The position numbers and the translations under genes are program-made. 14,342 bases of DNA, taken from assembly GCA_003523055.1 (NCBI GenBank), contig DPHC01000020.1, positions 1 through 14,342 on the forward strand, in the 5' to 3' direction. Source of the DNA: Dehalococcoidia bacterium (GTDB taxonomy: Bacteria > Chloroflexota > Dehalococcoidia > Lucifugimonadales > UBA3495). The stretch's first letter is position 1, and each line of letters begins with the position of its first letter. The notes under the pieces are model-generated. The model was not told the DNA's origin and did not search any database. It worked only from the letters and a program-made list of their open reading frames with translations. This document shows positions 1 through 6,530 of the stretch, one piece after another.

Positions 1-1131
1 CACGTTGATCATGGTAAGACAACAATGACAGCTGCAATAACAGCATGTCTTGCTAAAAAACAAGGTAATGTAGCTTTTAGAGCATTTGATTCTATTGATA
101 ATGCTCCTGAAGAGAAAGCTAGAGGTGTGACGATAGCCATTGCACACGTGGAGTACGAAACAGAAAACAGGCATTATGCTCACGTTGATTGCCCTGGACA
201 CGCTGACTATATTAAAAACATGATCACAGGTGCTGCTCAAATGGACGGCGCAATATTGGTTGTTAGCGCACCTGACGGACCTATGCCCCAAACTCGAGAA
301 CATATATTACTGGCCAGGCAAGTGGAAGTACCAAAAATTTTAGTTGCTTTGAATAAATGCGACATGATGGATGACGAAGAGTTATTAGAATTAGTAGAAA
401 TGGAAGTACGAGAACTTTTGACTACTTACGGTTTCCCTGGGGATGATACTCCTATTATTAGAGTGAGTGGTTTGAAAGCTCTTGAAGGTGATCCTGATGC
501 GATGGCCGAAGTTCAGAAACTAGTTGACACTATGGACGACTTTATTCCAACCCCGATTAGAGTAACTGACCAACCATTCCTTATGCCGATTGAAGATGTA
601 TTTGGAATTAAAGGCAGGGGAACAGTTGTGACCGGTAGAGTGGAACGTGGACTTTTAAATCAAGGTGATGAAGTCGAAGTTATTAGATTTGGAGACGTTT
701 TGAAATCCACAGCAACAGGATTGGAAATGTTCCACAAGTTCTTGGATACCACCGAAGCAGGCGACGCAGTAGGAATATTGTTGCGAGGAGTTGATAGAGA
801 AGAAGTAGAAAGAGGGCAAGTTGTTGTTGCGCCTGGTTCTATGAAGCCTTATACAAAAGCCGAGGCTGAAGTTTATATATTGAGCAGAGAAGAAGGTGGT
901 AGACATACTCCGTTCTTTGATGGATATAAGCCTCAGTTCTATATCAGAACTAGCGACATAACAGGCTCAATTAAACTTCCTGACGGAGTGGAAATGATAA
1001 TGCCTGGTGATAATGTAACCATGGGTATAGAGTTAATAACTCCTGTAGCTATTGAAGAAGGAGTTAGATTCGCAATCAGAGAAGGCGGCAGGACCGTGGG
1101 TGCTGGCGTATTTACTAAATTAATAGAGTGA
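1..1131 (+). CDS. tuf: Elongation factor Tu, 5'-truncated by window edge
   Basis: EF-Tu is the GTPase that delivers aminoacyl-tRNA to the ribosomal A site. The frame is open from base 1 and begins inside the P-loop (HVDHGKTT), so only about 19 N-terminal residues are missing; the 376 residues seen match the usual length of about 395. Visible motifs are the switch I region (ARGVTI), the G3 motif DCPGHAD, and NKCD as the guanine-specificity motif. Domain 2 follows (GRGTVVTGRVERG), then domain 3 (HTPFFDGYKPQFYIRT, MPGDNVTM). Phrases such as SAPDGPMPQTREH and DEELLELVEMEVRELL resemble Chloroflexota EF-Tu. The gene heads the rpmG-secE-nusG-ribosomal protein run, with only 6 bp before rpmG. An internal ATG at 25 is not the true start. 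Confidence 0.98.
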   Translation, partial: HVDHGKTTMTAAITACLAKKQGNVAFRAFDSIDNAPEEKARGVTIAIAHVEYETENRHYAHVDCPGHADYIKNMITGAAQMDGAILVVSAPDGPMPQTREHILLARQVEVPKILVALNKCDMMDDEELLELVEMEVRELLTTYGFPGDDTPIIRVSGLKALEGDPDAMAEVQKLVDTMDDFIPTPIRVTDQPFLMPIEDVFGIKGRGTVVTGRVERGLLNQGDEVEVIRFGDVLKSTATGLEMFHKFLDTTEAGDAVGILLRGVDREEVERGQVVVAPGSMKPYTKAEAEVYILSREEGGRHTPFFDGYKPQFYIRTSDITGSIKLPDGVEMIMPGDNVTMGIELITPVAIEEGVRFAIREGGRTVGAGVFTKLIE

Positions 1132-1137
1132 TGAAAA

Positions 1138-1302
1138 ATGGCTAAAAGTGGAGTAAGAGACGTAGTAACGATGCAATGCACTGAATGTGGAGAGCGTAAT
1201 TACACTAGCGAAAAAAACAAAAGAAATGACACCCAAAGGATTGAATTAAAAAAATTCTGTTCTCGGTGTCGGACCCACGTTGTTCATAGAGAAACTCGAT
1301 AA
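1138..1302 (+). CDS. rpmG: 50S ribosomal protein L33
   Basis: This 54-residue protein lies between tuf and secE, the usual place for rpmG. It begins MAKSGVRDVVTMQCTECGER and ends THVVHRETR. Two CxxC pairs (Cys14/Cys17 and Cys41/Cys44) form the zinc-ribbon version of L33. The family is normally 49-55 residues. The start is the ATG at 1138, six bases after the tuf stop, so translation is probably coupled. An overlapping ATG at 1131 opens only a four-codon frame and was rejected. L33 is a small large-subunit protein near the E site. Confidence 0.95.
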   Translation: MAKSGVRDVVTMQCTECGERNYTSEKNKRNDTQRIELKKFCSRCRTHVVHRETR

Positions 1303-1308
1303 CTAATT

Positions 1309-1527
1309 ATGGTATCAGTACGATCTCGAAGAACATCTGGAAATAGAGTAAGCTTGGTAGGCTTCTTAAAGGAAACCATATCTGAGTTAAGGAAATCTGT
1401 GTGGCCAACTAGGGAAGAAACTATAAGATTGACTATTGTTGTTCTAGTTGTAGCGACAATGATGGGATTCTATCTGGGTGGACTAGATAGAATATTGGCA
1501 GCCACTTTCGGCAAATATATCTTGTAA
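1309..1527 (+). CDS. secE: Preprotein translocase subunit SecE
   Basis: This 72-residue single-span SecE is the short bacterial form. A basic, probably amphipathic N-terminal stretch (residues 1-38) contains the family signature ELRKSVWPTREET at about 26-38. One transmembrane helix follows at about 40-58 (LTIVVLVVATMMGFYLGG). SecE clamps the SecY channel in the cytoplasmic membrane. It sits 6 bp after rpmG and 32 bp before nusG, the conserved secE-nusG pairing. The start is the ATG at 1309; no strong Shine-Dalgarno is evident, which fits coupling to rpmG. Confidence 0.96.
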   Translation: MVSVRSRRTSGNRVSLVGFLKETISELRKSVWPTREETIRLTIVVLVVATMMGFYLGGLDRILAATFGKYIL

Positions 1528-1559
1528 ACCTACACAGGCAATAGGAAATTGTAAACGAA

Positions 1560-2138
1560 ATGACCATATCAAATGATAATTTAGAAACAGACCTGTATGG
1601 GCCGAAATGGTATATAGTACATACTTATTCGGGGCAAGAGGATATAGTAGAACGTAACTTAAAGCTACGTGTTCAGAGCCTTGGCATGCATGACAAAATA
1701 CTGGATGTAGTAGTTCCTACCGAAGAAGAAGTAGTATTTAAAGATGGACAAAGGATTCCTGAAAGGAAAAAATTATTTCCTGGATATATATTAGTCCAGA
1801 TGACTATGGATGATGACAGTTGGTATATAGTTAGGAACACCCCTGGAGTCACTGGGTTTGTTTCCTCTGAAGATGGTAATGATCGGAGATCAAAGCCAGT
1901 ACCTCTAGAGGACAGTCAAGTGGACGAAATATTTAAGCAAGTAGAATCGGCGCCAACGAAAGTAAAAATAGGATTCCAAAATGGCGATGTTGTTCGCATC
2001 ACCGAAGGACCTTTCGCAGATTTTATTGGTGCAGTTAATGATGTTGATGAAAGCAAAGGCAAAATACGAGTACTAGTTTCGTTTTTTGGCAGAGAAACAC
2101 CTGTTGAGTTAGATTTCTTGCAAGTGGAAAGAGCGTAA
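1560..2138 (+). CDS. nusG: Transcription termination/antitermination factor NusG
   Basis: NusG binds RNA polymerase through its NGN domain and links it to Rho or ribosomal S10 through its KOW domain. The 192 residues show an NGN domain at about 15-125 (KWYIVHTYSGQE, KKLFPGYILVQM, VRNTPGVTGFV). A C-terminal KOW domain lies at about 140-190 (GDVVRITEGPFADFIGAV, then VLVSFFGRETPVELDFLQVE). Length and domain order are normal. It follows secE and precedes rplK by 23 bp, as in most bacteria. Confidence 0.98.
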   Translation: MTISNDNLETDLYGPKWYIVHTYSGQEDIVERNLKLRVQSLGMHDKILDVVVPTEEEVVFKDGQRIPERKKLFPGYILVQMTMDDDSWYIVRNTPGVTGFVSSEDGNDRRSKPVPLEDSQVDEIFKQVESAPTKVKIGFQNGDVVRITEGPFADFIGAVNDVDESKGKIRVLVSFFGRETPVELDFLQVERA

Positions 2139-2161
2139 GTAATTTTTAGGAGAAAATAAAA

Positions 2162-2587
2162 GTGGCAAAAAAAGTTCTGGCAATAATAAAACTTCAATTA
2201 GAAGCTGGAAAAGCAAGTCCTGCACCTCCAGTTGGCCCTGCATTAGGGCAACATGGTGTCAATATAATGGAATTTGTAAAAGAATATAATGCTCGAACGA
2301 GTAACCAAACTGGAACAATTGTTCCCATACACATGACAGTGTATGAAGATAGGTCGTTCACATTTGTTACAAAGACAGCCCCCGCTTCAGAACTACTTAG
2401 GAAAGCAGCGGGAATTGGTAAAGGCTCTGGCGATGTCAGGCAAGGTACGATTGGAGCAGTTAGTAGAGCATCTTTGAAAACTATAGCTGAAACCAAATTA
2501 GAGGATTTAAACGCTTCTAGCATTGAGGAAGCTATGTCAATAATAGAAGGCACTGCACGAAGTATGGGGATATCAGTAGAGGGATAA
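2162..2587 (+). CDS. rplK: 50S ribosomal protein L11
   Basis: L11 forms the base of the L7/L12 stalk and binds the GTPase-associated region of 23S rRNA. The 141-residue length is canonical. The N-terminal domain has the Pro-rich PAPPVGPALGQHGVNIMEF signature (about 20-38). The C-terminal RNA-binding domain ends in a helix containing the SMGISVEG tail. Translation starts at GTG 2162, behind AGGAGA at 2148-2153 with 8-nt spacing. It is followed by rplA after one base, so the two genes are almost certainly translationally coupled. Confidence 0.98.
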   Translation: MAKKVLAIIKLQLEAGKASPAPPVGPALGQHGVNIMEFVKEYNARTSNQTGTIVPIHMTVYEDRSFTFVTKTAPASELLRKAAGIGKGSGDVRQGTIGAVSRASLKTIAETKLEDLNASSIEEAMSIIEGTARSMGISVEG

Positions 2588-2588
2588 T

Positions 2589-3302
2589 ATGACTAAATTA
2601 AGCAAAAGAATGTCAGGAGCCGCTGAACAGATAGACAGGGATAAATTGCACTCACCGGAAGAAGCTGTAACTATTTTAAAGGATATGTCAAAAGTTAAAT
2701 TTGATGAAACAGTAGAATTGCATATCAAAACTAACGCTGACACTAGACATGCAGAGCAAATGGTAAGAGGAGTGACATTATTACCTAATGGATTAGGAAA
2801 ACCTGTTCGAGTGTTAGTTTTTGCTAGAGCCGAGGGTGTAGAAATAGCAAAAGAAGCAGGAGCAGATTTTGTTGGTGAAGATGATCTGATTAGAGATATA
2901 GAGGGAGGGTGGTTAGACTTTGATATAAGTTTAGCAACACCTGATGTGATGCCAAAGATATCGAAACTAGGACCTATTTTAGGCAGAAAAGGATTAATGC
3001 CTAATCCTCGGAGCGGCACTTTGGTACAAGCCAGAGATCTTCCGAGAGCTATAGATGAGGCAAGAAGAGGTAGGGTAGAGTTTAGAACTGATAGAACCTC
3101 AATCATCCATTGCCCTATTGGAAAAATTAGTTTTGAAGCTAGCCAGCTCGTTGATAATCTAACTGTCTTGATTGATGCTATTAATCAGGAGAAACCGAAC
3201 GATATTAAAGGCTCATTTTTTAAAACAGCTTTCTTGACTTCTACCATGGGTCCTGGTGTACAATTGGATGTACAACAACTGTTATCATTGAAAACAGAAT
3301 AA
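2589..3302 (+). CDS. rplA: 50S ribosomal protein L1
   Basis: L1 forms the mobile stalk near the E site of the large subunit, and in many bacteria represses its own mRNA. The 237-residue length is standard. Diagnostic stretches are VELHIKTNADTRHAEQMVRG near the N-terminus and KLGPILGRKGLMPNPRSGT (about 126-144), followed by FRTDRTSIIHCPIGK. The gene begins 1 bp after the rplK stop. Downstream is the 146-bp L10 leader rather than immediate continuation, so rplK-rplA and rplJ-rplL can be expressed at different levels. Confidence 0.98.
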   Translation: MTKLSKRMSGAAEQIDRDKLHSPEEAVTILKDMSKVKFDETVELHIKTNADTRHAEQMVRGVTLLPNGLGKPVRVLVFARAEGVEIAKEAGADFVGEDDLIRDIEGGWLDFDISLATPDVMPKISKLGPILGRKGLMPNPRSGTLVQARDLPRAIDEARRGRVEFRTDRTSIIHCPIGKISFEASQLVDNLTVLIDAINQEKPNDIKGSFFKTAFLTSTMGPGVQLDVQQLLSLKTE

Positions 3303-3328
3303 TAATATTAATTAAAATTAAATAAGCG

Positions 3329-3429
3329 CTTAAGACAGCAGGTTAGTTTATAATACATTTCTCAGCAATGTCCCTGCCAAGGCGAATCATGATGAATGTG
3401 ATTTAAACCTGTCTTAAGTAGGCAGGTTT
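3329..3429 (+). ncRNA. Ribosomal protein L10 leader (autoregulatory mRNA structure)
   Basis: The rplA-rplJ gap holds a structured leader of the L10-leader type. CTTAAGACAG (3329-3338) can pair perfectly with CTGTCTTAAG (3409-3418) as a 10-bp closing stem. Inside it GCAGG (3338-3342) pairs with CCTGC (3373-3377), and ACATT (3355-3359) pairs with AATGT (3367-3371) around a 7-nt loop. The CCTGCCAAGGCGAA segment at 3373-3386 and the ATGATGAATGTGA stretch that follows recall the conserved core of this RNA family. Family knowledge: the L10(L12)4 complex binds such leaders to limit rplJ-rplL expression. The closing stem shares bases with the downstream terminator, so the two structures exclude each other. 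Confidence 0.85.
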
Positions 3430-3435
3430 TTTTTT
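3405..3435 (+). terminator. Attenuator hairpin before rplJ
   Basis: AAACCTG (3405-3411) and CAGGTTT (3423-3429) form a perfect 7-bp stem, extendable by one G-U pair (3412/3422). Nine T residues follow at 3427-3435. This is a rho-independent terminator in the rplJ leader. It ends just before the Shine-Dalgarno at 3436-3442, so it would decide whether RNA polymerase enters rplJ-rplL. Its 5' arm overlaps the base of the L10-leader closing stem, as expected for attenuation. Confidence 0.85.
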
Positions 3436-3448
3436 AGGAGGGTATAGA

Positions 3449-3985
3449 TTGCCTACAGAACGTAAAATAAGTCAAGTAGAAACCATTAGAGAAAAATTGG
3501 AAACTTGTACCATAGCGGTCACTGCTGACTATTCTAATATAGATGTTAATTCTATGAATGAACTGCGTAACTCGATGCGGGGAGAAGGGATAGAATTTGT
3601 AATTATCAAAAAAACATTGTTAGAGTTGGCAGCTGATTTGTCAGGGAAACAAAATGTTAAAGATATAATACAGGGTCCAACGGGTATAGCTTTCGGTTAT
3701 GATGACCCAACTATAGTTGCTAAAACACTGTCAAATTACATAAACAGAACGGGTTCTGCTTTAAACATATATGGAGCAATAATTGGTGATTCAGGATCAT
3801 ACTCTAAAGATGAAGTGGAATCGATGGCCAAGCTACCATCAAAACCACAATTAATAGGCAAATTAATGGGACAACTGCAATCTCCGCTATATCAATTAGC
3901 TGGAGCTTTGAGTAATCCTTTGAATAGTTTGGGCGGGCTTTTACAATCGAGAGTATCTCAATTGGAAAGCTCAAGTAATTCTTAA
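3449..3985 (+). CDS. rplJ: 50S ribosomal protein L10
   Basis: L10 anchors the L7/L12 dimers on the ribosomal stalk and, as the L10-L12 complex, usually regulates its own leader. The 178 residues show the N-terminal rRNA-binding domain (VTADYSNIDVNSMNELRNSMR, then IKKTLLELAA and GPTGIAFGYDDP). A C-terminal helix binds L12 dimers (about 145-175, AGALSNPLNSLGGLLQSRV). The start is TTG at 3449, six bases after an unusually strong AGGAGGG. The weak start codon with a strong ribosome site may help set L10 output relative to L12. Confidence 0.97.
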   Translation: MPTERKISQVETIREKLETCTIAVTADYSNIDVNSMNELRNSMRGEGIEFVIIKKTLLELAADLSGKQNVKDIIQGPTGIAFGYDDPTIVAKTLSNYINRTGSALNIYGAIIGDSGSYSKDEVESMAKLPSKPQLIGKLMGQLQSPLYQLAGALSNPLNSLGGLLQSRVSQLESSSNS

Positions 3986-4010
3986 AAATTAAAAGATATA
4001 GGAGAACAAC

Positions 4011-4394
4011 ATGGTAACTACAGATGAAATATTGGATGCAATATCAGAAATGAACGTAATGCAAGTTCAGGAGTTAGTGAAAGGCCTGGAGGATAAATTC
4101 GGAATCACGGCTGCTGCACCTGTAGCTGTTGCTGCACCTGTTGGAGACGCTGGTGCTGCAGATGCACCTGCTGCTGAAGAGAAGACAGATTTTGAAGTAA
4201 CTTTGAAAGAAATAGGTGAAAATAAAATCAATGTAATTAAGGCAGTGAGAGAGGTTACAGCTCTGGGATTAAGGGAAGCTAAAGAATTGGTTGAAGCTGC
4301 TCCAACTAGAGTAAAAGAAGGCGCAAATAAAGATGAAGCCGACACCATCAAAGCGAAACTCGAAGAGGCCGGAGCCACGGTAGAAATCGCTTAG
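4011..4394 (+). CDS. rplL: 50S ribosomal protein L7/L12
   Basis: L7/L12 forms the multi-copy stalk that recruits and activates translational GTPases. At 127 residues it is of normal size. The N-terminal dimerisation domain (about 1-35) includes NVMQVQELVKGLEDKFGI. An Ala/Gly/Pro-rich flexible hinge covers about 36-57. The C-terminal domain runs from about 58 (FEVTLKEIGENKINVIKAVR, GLREAKELVEAAP, KLEEAGATVEIA). The ATG start at 4011 follows AGGAG at 4000-4004. It is 25 bp downstream of rplJ, and no terminator is visible before the next gene. Confidence 0.98.
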   Translation: MVTTDEILDAISEMNVMQVQELVKGLEDKFGITAAAPVAVAAPVGDAGAADAPAAEEKTDFEVTLKEIGENKINVIKAVREVTALGLREAKELVEAAPTRVKEGANKDEADTIKAKLEEAGATVEIA

Positions 4395-4433
4395 GGTAAA
4401 TCCAACAAAAAATAATATAGAAAGGAGCTATTA

Positions 4434-4787
4434 ATGATAGTGGTTACCGTATTATATGAAAATGACTCATCAGATGATTTCAATATGGATTATTATTTGA
4501 GTACTCATATGCCGTTAGTTAAGGAGCAGTTGGGTCAGTATGGATGTACTAAATATGAAGTGCTATCTGGAGTATCTGATGCTAACCCTGCCGAACCAGC
4601 AATATACTCAGTTATAGCATCACTGTATTTTGATACAGTTGAACATGTACATGAAGGTTTTAAAGCAACTGGCCGAGCAGTTATGGGCGACATACCTAAT
4701 TTTACTAATGTTAAGCCCAAGTTTCAGATAAGTGAAGCTACTGAAGTCTGGCTAGCGGATGATTACGTACATAGCAACAATCATTAA
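4434..4787 (+). CDS. EthD-domain small protein (dimeric alpha/beta barrel)
   Basis: The 117 residues begin with a beta strand (MIVVTVLYEN) followed by DYYLSTHMPLVKEQLG, which matches the N-terminal signature of EthD-like ferredoxin-fold proteins. A second half (VIASLYFDTVEHVHEGF, then DIPNFTNVKPKFQISE) completes one domain. Such proteins usually dimerise. Some assist in ethyl tert-butyl ether degradation, but most have no known substrate, so no reaction is assigned. The ATG at 4434 follows AAAGGAG at 4421-4427. It lies 39 bp after rplL without an intervening terminator, so it probably rides on the ribosomal operon. Its stop overlaps that of the convergent PIG-L gene by 3 bp. Confidence 0.8.
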   Translation: MIVVTVLYENDSSDDFNMDYYLSTHMPLVKEQLGQYGCTKYEVLSGVSDANPAEPAIYSVIASLYFDTVEHVHEGFKATGRAVMGDIPNFTNVKPKFQISEATEVWLADDYVHSNNH

Positions 4788-5491
4788 ACTCTAAACGTAA
4801 CTTCTCGGAAAGCTTCTAAATATATTGAACCCGGTTTGACTTGTTCAGACCGGGTTTTTAGTTGTCTTTCCAGTACATCGTAGTCAGTAGTATTTAACTG
4901 GCTTTTATGCTCTGAGACGGATTTTATTTTTAACGGAAATGTGCTTTCAATATCTATATAGATATTGGGATGCTCGCTACCCCAGAACCAAATGGCTCCA
5001 GTATTATGTGGCTCTAATTGTTCGTTTTCCCAGAGATCTTGGTAATGCAAATGATCTCTTGCATAAGGATAGACAGAATCTAAGGCAACTTGGCCTGTAA
5101 TCCTATGGTCTCTGTGCCAGGATAATCTTTTTCTATAGGGTTCAGAGGTGATAACCAAGTCTGGTTTTTGGCGCCTTATTTCTTTTACGATTAATTTTCT
5201 GAAGGTGTCGTCATCTTCTAGTTCTCCATCAATTAACTCAAAAAAAGTAATTGACTCTATCGAAAGATAATTTGCGGACATTTGCTGTTCTTGCATGCGA
5301 ACGGATTTTAAATTTTCACCCTGGTAAGGATCAGCAGATGTTTTGGAGCCGTCACTACAAATGGCGTAATGAACAGAGGATCCGGTGGCAATTAATTTCG
5401 CTATTGTTCCTGATGCCCATAAATCTGCATCATATGGATGCGGAGATATTACTAATACGCTAGAAAATTGTTTCTCATTATACTCTGACAT
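4784..5491 (-). CDS. PIG-L/LmbE-family N-acetylglucosaminyl deacetylase, MshB/BshB-like
   Basis: Members of this zinc-dependent family remove acetyl groups from GlcNAc conjugates, such as MshB in mycothiol and BshB in bacillithiol synthesis. The 235-residue protein has the N-terminal motif VISPHPYDAD (His18, Tyr20, Asp21) and the second metal motif WHRDHR (His126, Asp128, His129). Both zinc histidines and the zinc aspartate are therefore present. The usual motif is HPDD, and the first Asp, the general base in MshB, is Tyr20 here (TAT codon), so activity may be altered. The C-terminal part (PNIYIDIESTFPLKIKSVSEH) is typical. The ATG at 5491 is divergent from a GNAT gene. Its 3' end carries a terminator for the opposite strand. 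The exact substrate is unknown. Confidence 0.88.
   Translation of the reverse strand: MSEYNEKQFSSVLVISPHPYDADLWASGTIAKLIATGSSVHYAICSDGSKTSADPYQGENLKSVRMQEQQMSANYLSIESITFFELIDGELEDDDTFRKLIVKEIRRQKPDLVITSEPYRKRLSWHRDHRITGQVALDSVYPYARDHLHYQDLWENEQLEPHNTGAIWFWGSEHPNIYIDIESTFPLKIKSVSEHKSQLNTTDYDVLERQLKTRSEQVKPGSIYLEAFREVTFRV
4828..4859 (+). terminator. Intrinsic terminator of the tuf-rplL-EthD operon, inside the PIG-L gene
   Basis: AACCCGGTTTGA (4828-4839) pairs with TCAGACCGGGTT (4845-4856) around the loop CTTGT, giving 12 bp with one G-U wobble. A run of five T residues (4855-4859) overlaps the 3' end of the stem. On the minus strand the stem lacks a following T tract, so it stops + strand transcription only. 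It lies 41 bp past the EthD stop, inside the last codons of the convergent deacetylase. Confidence 0.88.
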
Positions 5492-5516
5492 AATATACCC
5501 TTTTGTTCCTATTGAA

Positions 5517-5545
5517 TTGTTAATGCCGATATACTCTGCTACAAT
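5517..5545 (+). promoter_or_regulatory. Putative sigma-70-type promoter for the two-domain GNAT gene
   Basis: TTGTTA (5517-5522) and TACAAT (5540-5545) are separated by 17 bp, and TG at 5537-5538 makes an extended -10. Transcription would start near 5552, leaving about 80 nt of leader before the GTG start at 5635. The region is the only divergent intergenic gap in the window. No experimental support exists; the call rests on spacing and consensus match. Confidence 0.5.
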
Positions 5546-5569
5546 CTGCAGGCTATGTCAAGAGTATAT
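5529..5569. repeat. Inverted repeat flanking the GNAT -10 box, possible operator
   Basis: ATATACTCT (5529-5537) and AGAGTATAT (5561-5569) are perfect 9-bp inverted halves with centres 32 bp apart, about three helical turns. The left half overlaps the promoter spacer; the right half lies just past the predicted start site. A further TATACTCT copy occurs at 5479-5486, inside the first codons of the deacetylase. This could be a regulator site for the divergent pair, or chance in AT-rich DNA. Confidence 0.35.
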
Positions 5570-5634
5570 GCTTCGAGACATTCAAGCAACATTTCAGTGT
5601 AATTATATGTTTGTTTATAGATTAAAGGATTAAA

Positions 5635-6522
5635 GTGATCCATTTGAATTTTAGATTATTTAATACTTCAGATTTGCTAAATCTTATATCAGCTATCGAG
5701 CCATGTAACTCCGAAGCTAGGCAGATTTTGAAAGAAAAATTATTACAACCATGGGTAGATGTTCATGAAAACTGTATAGTGGCAACTGAAAACGAGACCA
5801 ATAAAATAATAGGATATCTTTTAATTATTGAAGAGAACCCAATTGACAGAGTTATAATCGAGTATGGAATTGCTCGAGAATTGGAATACGACGCTATACT
5901 ATCCGGATTATTGGATGTAGCTATTATGAAACTCAATACTAAGAAGAACAGAAATGTCCATTGTTGTATATCAAGGGAATCTGACCGAAATATATTATCA
6001 AGTATCGGTTTTGAGTTTAATAGAACGTATTGGAAGCTAAATCGTGAGGATACAAATTATATAGATATAACAGATGTGGAAGGCATTAGAATTTCTAGTT
6101 GTAGGGAAGATGAAATAGATAACCTCGCGCACATTCAAAATGCTTGTTTTTCCAGCAGTTGGGGGTTTTGCCCTAATACTCCAGACCAAATACGATACAA
6201 ACTGTCTATGTCGAATACTTCCTTAGGAAATGTCTTAATAATGCAAGATAGGGAAAATATAATTGGTTATTGTTGGACATACGAATATGGAGAAGCAGTG
6301 GATAAGAGTGGAGCCATTAGCATGATAGGAATTCATCCTGAAAAGAGAGGAACAGGGTTGTCTAAACTGATTTTGGGATGTGGTATTAATAAGTTAATAA
6401 AATCTGGGTGTTCTAATGTTTTCTTGGAAGTAGATTCAGGCAATACACCTGCCATTAAACTATACACATCATTAGGGTTTGTAAAACAGCAAGATTTAAT
6501 ATGGTATGAGTACGTTAATTGA
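5635..6522 (+). CDS. Two-domain GNAT acetyltransferase, MshD (mycothiol synthase)-like
   Basis: The 295 residues hold two tandem GNAT folds, the architecture of MshD, which acetylates Cys-GlcN-Ins in the last step of mycothiol synthesis (family length about 300). The N-terminal domain (about 1-140) has a degenerate acetyl-CoA site. The C-terminal domain (about 150-295) has a clear motif A, IGIHPEKRGTGLSK (231-244), and motif B, LEVDSGNTPAIKLYTSLGF (264-282). The SSWGFCPNTPDQI segment near 173 resembles two-domain GNATs generally. The start is GTG 5635, behind AAAGGA at 5624-5629. The gene is divergent from the deacetylase and convergent with DUF502. Related GNATs acetylate other amines, so the MshD role is an inference from architecture and context. 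Confidence 0.75.
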   Translation: MIHLNFRLFNTSDLLNLISAIEPCNSEARQILKEKLLQPWVDVHENCIVATENETNKIIGYLLIIEENPIDRVIIEYGIARELEYDAILSGLLDVAIMKLNTKKNRNVHCCISRESDRNILSSIGFEFNRTYWKLNREDTNYIDITDVEGIRISSCREDEIDNLAHIQNACFSSSWGFCPNTPDQIRYKLSMSNTSLGNVLIMQDRENIIGYCWTYEYGEAVDKSGAISMIGIHPEKRGTGLSKLILGCGINKLIKSGCSNVFLEVDSGNTPAIKLYTSLGFVKQQDLIWYEYVN

Positions 6523-6530
6523 TTAGTTAT

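Noticed and set aside
655..1181. Minus-strand open frames opposite tuf
   Set aside because: They are antisense to highly conserved EF-Tu sequence and show no domain, ribosome site or independent codon pattern.
3349..3354. TATAAT in the L10 leader as a promoter -10 box
   Set aside because: No -35-like hexamer lies 16-18 bp upstream (GCGCTT at that spacing), and the bases sit in the internal loop of the L10-leader structure.
5385..5633. 82-codon + strand frame spanning the deacetylase start and intergenic gap
   Set aside because: Its first half is antisense to conserved PIG-L motifs, it has no recognisable domain, and its end runs over the GNAT promoter and ribosome site.
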